A DNA stretch of 64,000 bases from Caldilineaceae bacterium (GTDB lineage Bacteria > Chloroflexota > Anaerolineae > Caldilineales > Caldilineaceae). Location: assembly GCA_022842065.1 (NCBI GenBank), contig JALHQH010000018.1, positions 1 to 64,000 on the forward strand, written 5' to 3'. The position numbers and the translations under genes are program-made. Within the stretch, counting starts at the first letter, position 1, and every line of letters begins with the position of its first letter. The notes beneath the pieces are model-generated. The model searched no databases. It was given only the letters and a program-made list of their open reading frames with translations, and was not told the DNA's origin. This document shows, piece after piece, positions 59,317 through 64,000 of this stretch.

Positions 59317-61464
59317 CTAGGGCCGACGCATGGGCTGGACAATGTGCCGCACGGTTACGGTTTCGCCGTATAGCGCTGACTTACCCGCCATGTGACCGGT
59401 TAACAAATTGCGCTTGACAAAGGTGGATAAGCTGCGATTCATCTGGGCCAACAATGGTTCTTGGCCAAGGCGCAAGACAAAAATCGGCAACACGCAGAGC
59501 AAAAGCCCAATCGCGCCAAACATGGTGTACGCAATCGCAAAACAAAAACCGATTACCGACAACAGCAGATATTGGGGCGGTGACTGACGGAATTCTTCAT
59601 GCCAAATGCGCGCAAGATCAGTCTGGGTGGTAATACTGACGGTTAATGCAATCAAGCCTGGTCCCATGTAGCTATAGGCCAGCGCCATCAGGAAACAGGG
59701 CACAATCAACAGCGGCAAGTAGGCGAAGGTCAAGGGAATGGTAAAGATGCCCATCAACAAAGCGGGGACCAGACCAGCAAAGACCCCCACCGCCCAGTCA
59801 TAAGCCAATTCGTAACGCCGGTCCACCACGGCATCGAGATTCTCCATACTCAGGGCCGATGTGAGCACAATCACAGCACTGACCAAGACGAGCCCCGGCA
59901 GGCCAGTGAGCAGCGCGGCGCCAAAGATCAGCGCGGCGGCAATCGATAGTTCACCCGACGTAAAGAGTTTGACCCGTAAGAACTGTGCCCCTGCCGTCAA
60001 CCCCATCAACAAAAGCACGGCACCCCAATCCTGATTGGACTGCCAAATAAAGCCGACCAGTGTCATCACCAGCGCCACAGCGATGACGCCGCTCTTGATT
60101 AGCGTCTCCGAGAGCCAGCCATACCAGGCCGGCAATACGGGGCGATAGGGAGGCTCTTTTGGAATAACCGCCGGCAAGAGCCGTGCGCGTGGCTCCAGCA
60201 GCAGCGGTGCTGTGGGCTGTTCGACTTTACTCTCACTTCCCGTTTCAGCCGGTAGGCGGGAATCAATGCGGTAGAAAAGATCAGCGGCACAGGTCACCCG
60301 ATTACGGCCATCCATTTTTGCCTGATAAACCGCCACATCAGCCTGGTGTAGCAGATCAGTTGCGGTGGTAGCATCCTCTGGGAAACAAGCAACACCAAGA
60401 CTCATGGTCGTCTGCAGCGGCGTTTGGCTGGTCGGCACATCAAAGCGGTGGGCCTCAATCGCCGCCCGAATCGCCTCGGCAACCTCAAAAGCCTCTTCTT
60501 GGTCCGTATCGGGCAGCAGAATTGCAAATTCTTCACCACCAAAACGGCCAACAATATCTTTGTTCCGCACCGTATTGGCAATAATTTTGCTGACGCCGAT
60601 CAAGACCAGGTCGCCGGCCAAATGGCCATAGTTATTGTTGATCCGGCGTAAAAAGTCCAAGTCGGCCATCATGATCGAAAGTGGACGATTGAGCCGCTTG
60701 GCCCGTTCCAGCAGTTCGTCAAATTGTTGATTAAAGTAGCGCACATTGAGCAGACCGGTTTTACTGTCCGTCTGCGCTTCATGTTGCAATTTAGGAATCA
60801 TCAGCGCCTTTTGCAGCAACATCATCAAACCCAACATTGGCAGCACCATCACCGGGTTGACTAACCACAGGACCGCCACCACATAACCAAGATAGGCCAT
60901 CACCAGTTCGGTGAAGAGATTCTCCGTCATCCAGATCGCCGATTCGCGCCACGAGATCTGGTTGATCAACACATCGGCCAGCCGAAAGATGACGTGGTTG
61001 CCCAAGACATAGGTGGTGGCTGCGATCACCGCGGCAAAAACCTGGCCAATTTGCACCAGATCGGCCAGATGCGCAATCGTCGCAAAGTAGACCCAATGGG
61101 CCGCGAGGCCAGTTAAGGTGTGGATCGCGATGTTAAAGATCAGATCGTACCACCGTAACGCGAGCTGTTGACCACGCAAATGATAGCGCCACGCCTCCAG
61201 GGTCAGGGGAATGGTAAAGAGCACGGGCAAGAGCAAGGGGGGCAGAAGCAAAACCCCGGCAAAGAAAAAGACATTATGCGGAAAGTAAGAACGTTGCTCG
61301 GTAATCTTTACTTCAAAAAACTGGGCGACGGCCGCTAACACCACCATCATCCACAAGACAAGTAACTGATTAGCCGTGGGCACGGTCGGCACTGCGGCCA
61401 GGAGACAGGCGGCCACTGCGACGACAACGGCCCCACCAACATAGATTTGTTCCCAGAGTTTCAT
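59317..61464 (-). CDS. Diguanylate cyclase with duplicated membrane domains
   Basis: Starting at ATG 61464 (MKLWEQIYVGGAVVVAVAAC; GGGA upstream), the 715-residue protein has about six N-terminal membrane helices. A GGDEF domain (about 230-400) follows with catalytic GGEEF (RFGGEEFAILLPDTD) and a complete RxxD inhibitory site (RNKD) five residues before it. About seven more membrane helices form the C-terminus. The two membrane parts look related (AVAQFFEVKITEQRSYFPHN versus AGAQFLRVKLFTSGELSIAA). It should make cyclic di-GMP at the membrane in response to an unknown signal. A GGDEF domain placed between two membrane sensors is unusual. Confidence 0.88.
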   Translation of the reverse strand: MKLWEQIYVGGAVVVAVAACLLAAVPTVPTANQLLVLWMMVVLAAVAQFFEVKITEQRSYFPHNVFFFAGVLLLPPLLLPVLFTIPLTLEAWRYHLRGQQLALRWYDLIFNIAIHTLTGLAAHWVYFATIAHLADLVQIGQVFAAVIAATTYVLGNHVIFRLADVLINQISWRESAIWMTENLFTELVMAYLGYVVAVLWLVNPVMVLPMLGLMMLLQKALMIPKLQHEAQTDSKTGLLNVRYFNQQFDELLERAKRLNRPLSIMMADLDFLRRINNNYGHLAGDLVLIGVSKIIANTVRNKDIVGRFGGEEFAILLPDTDQEEAFEVAEAIRAAIEAHRFDVPTSQTPLQTTMSLGVACFPEDATTATDLLHQADVAVYQAKMDGRNRVTCAADLFYRIDSRLPAETGSESKVEQPTAPLLLEPRARLLPAVIPKEPPYRPVLPAWYGWLSETLIKSGVIAVALVMTLVGFIWQSNQDWGAVLLLMGLTAGAQFLRVKLFTSGELSIAAALIFGAALLTGLPGLVLVSAVIVLTSALSMENLDAVVDRRYELAYDWAVGVFAGLVPALLMGIFTIPLTFAYLPLLIVPCFLMALAYSYMGPGLIALTVSITTQTDLARIWHEEFRQSPPQYLLLSVIGFCFAIAYTMFGAIGLLLCVLPIFVLRLGQEPLLAQMNRSLSTFVKRNLLTGHMAGKSALYGETVTVRHIVQPMRRP

Positions 61465-61718
61465 GGTGTTTCCCACATCTGTTCTTATCGAAGGGCGGCG
61501 GCGATTCCAACCCGATTACGGACTGCACCGTGCTACATAAACACTATTCTAGCAGTCACAAGAGCTACGTCAAGAGGACTAGATTATCGGTTTGATAACA
61601 AAATATCATATTTTGTCTGCTGTCGTGTGGTGGTGTGGCGATATTGCGCAGGGGTGTGGAGGGCAAAGTACAGAGGGACGGGCCTAGTGCACTATGACGG
61701 AAATTTTGCTGGGTTTTT

Positions 61719-61797
61719 CGTCCCAGCGGGACGGTTGACCTTAGGCGGAAAATATCAAGATTTTTTTGGTCCTAAGGTCAACCGTCCCGCTGGGACG
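61719..61797. repeat. Perfect inverted repeat with 27-bp arms
   Basis: The left arm 61719-61745 (starting CGTCCCAGCGGGACGG) is matched exactly at 61771-61797 around an AT-rich 25-base centre. It lies in the otherwise empty gap between the cyclase start and the MATE gene end. Confidence 0.92.
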
Positions 61798-61849
61798 AAC
61801 GCGGCTTTTAATCCAGCATAACTTCGGTAACACTGTACTAGTCATTGGT

Positions 61850-63280
61850 TTAAATGGCCACCGGCGCTGGCTCCAGCGTGGCAGTATTCACTGTACGCCG
61901 AAAACGACGCCAGTGTAAATAAGCGGTGACCGGGGAGGTTAGCACAAAGGCAATCCAGACGACGCTGAGGCTGCGCGCAAAGAAATGCACAAAGACAAAG
62001 CCTAACAGCACCGCCACCCAGATCCCGGCGGTATTGACCCACAATGGGAAATGGGTGTTACCCGTACCACGCAGGGCACCTGCTTGGACAAAAGAGATCG
62101 CCCAAAATGGCTGTGCCAGTGCCACACTCCGCAGACCAGCAGCGCCCAATTGTACCACTTCTGGATCAGTCGAGAAGAAGCCCATAATTGCTTCTGCGGC
62201 AAAGATAAAGAGTGCCGCCAAAGCACTCATCCAGACGAGTGCCCAGCGGGTTGCAATCGTCGCGGCGATGCCCCCTTCTGCCGGTCGTCGCGCACCGATA
62301 CTTTGGCCAACCAGCGTGGTGGCGGCCATAGCAAAGCCAAAACCGGGCAAGAAAGAGATCGACATCGCATTCATGGCGATCCGATGGGCAGCCAGCGCCA
62401 CGGTGCCCAACTGGGCAACCAGGATCGTCTGGAGCAGAAAGCCAACGGTGACCAGCAGCTGTTCCAATGCCGCCGGAATGCCAATCGCCAGCATCTGGCG
62501 CGCCTGTAACCAGTTCAGCGCCCAACCGTGGCGCCCGCGGATCGAAACGCCATTGCGCCCGCGCCAGAGCACCCAGAAGAAGAGGGCAAAGCCAACCAAG
62601 CGCGAGTAGAAGGTGCCCCAGGCACTGCCCACGACGCCCAATTCCGGCAAGCCCCAGGTCCCGAAGATCAAGCCATAGGTCAGCACCACATTGACCACAT
62701 TGGCTACCGCCGTAATCAACATCGGCGTGCGCGAGTCACCAACCCCGCGCAACACCCCACTGCTGAGCAACATCAGGGTGAGGACGACCACCGTGCCCAT
62801 GACGACACGCAAATAATCGGCCCCGATCTGCGTCACTTCAGCTTCCATCCCAAAGATGCCGATCAATGGCTCAGCGGCAAAGATCCCAATCGCGGCCAGC
62901 GGGATCGAGATGACAATACTCCAAAGCAATGATTGCCGCGCCAGTTCACCAGCGCGTGCATAGTTGCGTGCCCCTACGGCCTGGGCCACCAGGACCGAAC
63001 TCCCCACCGCAATGGCGCTAAGCGCGGCGATAACAAAGAACATAATTTGTAGCGAAGAACCAACACCGGCGATCGCGGCGGTGCCCAATTGCGCCACCAG
63101 CAACATATCAACAATCCCCAGCATCGTTTGCAAAAAATTTTCGCCAATCACCGGCCAGGCCAGATTAAAAACCCGGCGCGGCAAGGTCGCTTCAGTGGGC
63201 ATACGGTAAACTACTCCATCACTAGCCATTGCCGCGACGCTGGATGACGGTTGTTCTGGCTGTTCGCCCTGCACATTCAT
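61850..63280 (-). CDS. MATE family multidrug/sodium antiporter
   Basis: The 476-residue inner-membrane protein has the twelve-helix plan of the MATE family, in two related halves. The first starts at NLAWPVIGENFLQTMLGIVD and the second at AIGIPAALEQLLVTVGFLLQ. It would export cationic compounds in exchange for Na+ or H+. Sequence is close to the NorM/DinF-type group (VLRGVGDSRTPM, ALRGTGNTHFPLW). A hydrophilic N-terminal extension of about 30 residues precedes the first helix. Its substrate is unknown. Confidence 0.93.
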   Translation of the reverse strand: MNVQGEQPEQPSSSVAAMASDGVVYRMPTEATLPRRVFNLAWPVIGENFLQTMLGIVDMLLVAQLGTAAIAGVGSSLQIMFFVIAALSAIAVGSSVLVAQAVGARNYARAGELARQSLLWSIVISIPLAAIGIFAAEPLIGIFGMEAEVTQIGADYLRVVMGTVVVLTLMLLSSGVLRGVGDSRTPMLITAVANVVNVVLTYGLIFGTWGLPELGVVGSAWGTFYSRLVGFALFFWVLWRGRNGVSIRGRHGWALNWLQARQMLAIGIPAALEQLLVTVGFLLQTILVAQLGTVALAAHRIAMNAMSISFLPGFGFAMAATTLVGQSIGARRPAEGGIAATIATRWALVWMSALAALFIFAAEAIMGFFSTDPEVVQLGAAGLRSVALAQPFWAISFVQAGALRGTGNTHFPLWVNTAGIWVAVLLGFVFVHFFARSLSVVWIAFVLTSPVTAYLHWRRFRRTVNTATLEPAPVAI

Positions 63281-63347
63281 GGAAATCTATTTCCTATCTT
63301 CATTAAAAAATTGAGGCTCTTCAGGAATTCAGGGGGTTGAGATGGAT

Positions 63348-63410
63348 CCTTCCTGGAAGAGGCGCAACCATGCTGGGCAGACTGACAAATTGCTGCCTCT
63401 TCCAGGAAGG
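63348..63410. repeat. Perfect inverted repeat with 16-bp arms
   Basis: CCTTCCTGGAAGAGGC (63348-63363) pairs exactly with 63395-63410 around 31 bases. It is between the MATE gene and the next minus-strand gene. Confidence 0.9.
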
Positions 63411-63446
63411 GTAACCCAATCAGATCCAGTAGAACCAAAATTGAAA

Positions 63447-63475
63447 ACCCGGCGGGTTAGACTAACCCGCCGGGT
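63447..63475. terminator. Terminator-like hairpin
   Basis: ACCCGGCGGGTTAG and CTAACCCGCCGGGT enclose one A and are followed by CTTTAACC on the plus strand. Because the genes on both sides read minus, it would act best after the 63566 gene. Confidence 0.6.
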
Positions 63476-63565
63476 CTTTAACCAAATCAATCAGTCAGTG
63501 CAGCAGGGGCTGCTTCCCTGCCCGATCAATCCCAAAGTGAGGAACAAAGCGGGGAGCGAAAGGCT

Positions 63566-64000
63566 TTAACGGCGACGCAACCACCAGAGCGAACCAGCAC
63601 AAAGCCCGGCACCACTAAAGCTGACCAGACTCAACATTAACAACCCCGCCGGCGGCACGCGCCGTGCAACATCTAGCAGTTCGGTCTGAGCCCCAAAGAA
63701 AGCCAACGTGGCAGGTGCCGGCGTGGCCGTTGGCCAGGGCGTCCAGGTGGCCGATGGTGTGGCGGTTGGCGTGGCGGTGGGGGTAGGCGTATGGGTCGGC
63801 GTTGGCGTCTCGGTGGGGGTAGACGTGGCAGTCGGCAGTGGCGTCTCGGTGGGCGTGGGGGGCACTGGGGTCGCGGTGGCGACGGCGACCGCTGCGGCCG
63901 CCACGGCTTCCGGCGCAGCCGCAACCGCTTCTACCGCCGGGGCCGCAGGTGCTTCGGGTGTGGGGGTTGCCGTTGGCGGGATTTCAACCGCCGGGGCATT
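63566..64000 (-). CDS. Surface protein with Thr/Pro stalk and C-terminal anchor (partial)
   Basis: Only the C-terminal ~144 residues are in the window; the frame stays open to the edge, so the gene continues beyond it. The visible part is an Ala/Pro/Val-rich stretch followed by a long TPTxTP-type stalk (TPTETPTPTHTPTPTATPTA). A short segment (FFGAQTELLDVARRVPPA) and a hydrophobic C-terminal helix (GLLMLSLVSFSGAGLCAGSL) end in WWLRRR, a stop-transfer or sorting-type tail. Such stalks present extracellular domains away from the cell. The function depends on the missing N-terminal part. Confidence 0.8.
   Translation of the reverse strand, partial: NAPAVEIPPTATPTPEAPAAPAVEAVAAAPEAVAAAAVAVATATPVPPTPTETPLPTATSTPTETPTPTHTPTPTATPTATPSATWTPWPTATPAPATLAFFGAQTELLDVARRVPPAGLLMLSLVSFSGAGLCAGSLWWLRRR

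Overview
The window looks like a chromosomal stretch of a Chloroflexota bacterium (Caldilineae/Anaerolineae-like; this is an inference from gene content, base composition and repeat style, not from a marker gene). Supporting signs are a small protein carrying the YWYAY...LH.AY.GR motif common in Chloroflexota MalT-like regulators, a very large Lhr helicase, TPR and beta-sandwich secreted proteins with Chloroflexota-type C-terminal domains, and many intergenic palindromes.

Positions 1-11.6 kb are accessory DNA. An IS21-type element (istA, istB and a third, translationally linked gene) abuts a phage-derived block. On the minus strand that block runs ParB-like/DNA methyltransferase, small terminase subunit, DUF1737-like protein, large terminase subunit, small membrane protein, LuxR-type HTH protein. 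No capsid, portal or tail genes are seen. The block is heavily invaded by short dispersed repeats, several of which are translated in frame or supply start and stop codons. A small gene with its own promoter and terminator (10.5-10.8 kb) and an excisionase-like HTH gene (11.4 kb) end the accessory part, next to a cluster of six tRNA genes (His, Gln, Phe, Gly, Ala, Leu) and the RNase P RNA gene, all on the minus strand.

From 13.2 kb the content is chromosomal. A molybdenum-cofactor block (fused MoaD-MoaE, MoaC, MoeA) is followed by a possible stand-alone I9-type inhibitor/propeptide and a cytoplasmic subtilase. Next come a TerB_N-like protein with a Ycf46-type AAA ATPase, a secreted TPR protein, an orphan RepB-like primase and an SDR oxidoreductase. 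Three paralogous D-aminoacylase-like amidohydrolases follow, interleaved with a secreted Met/Thr/Asp-rich protein and a xisI gene preceded by a fragment of xisH. After these lie an HNH/RHH pair, Lhr helicase, a three-domain LPMO-CBM2-GH18 chitinase, TypA, SppA, a NACHT NTPase, a DUF433 antitoxin, a Uma2 nuclease-like protein, a long BNR-repeat protein, two clusters of small unknown genes, purM-purN, a diguanylate cyclase with duplicated membrane domains, a MATE transporter and the 3' part of a Thr/Pro-stalked surface protein.

Running through the whole window are perfect inverted repeats (arms 15-30 bp, usually with 20-130 nt between the arms), 7-bp and 8-bp tandem arrays and REP-like palindromes, nearly all between genes. 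The most notable items are the in-frame repeat invasion of the phage block, the NACHT protein with its degenerate Arg/Leu/Asp repeat tract, the three deacylases with altered metal-ligand motifs, the LPMO-CBM2-GH18 fusion, the possible I9/S8 gene pair and the orphan primase. No complete, clearly new multi-gene system could be proven from sequence alone.
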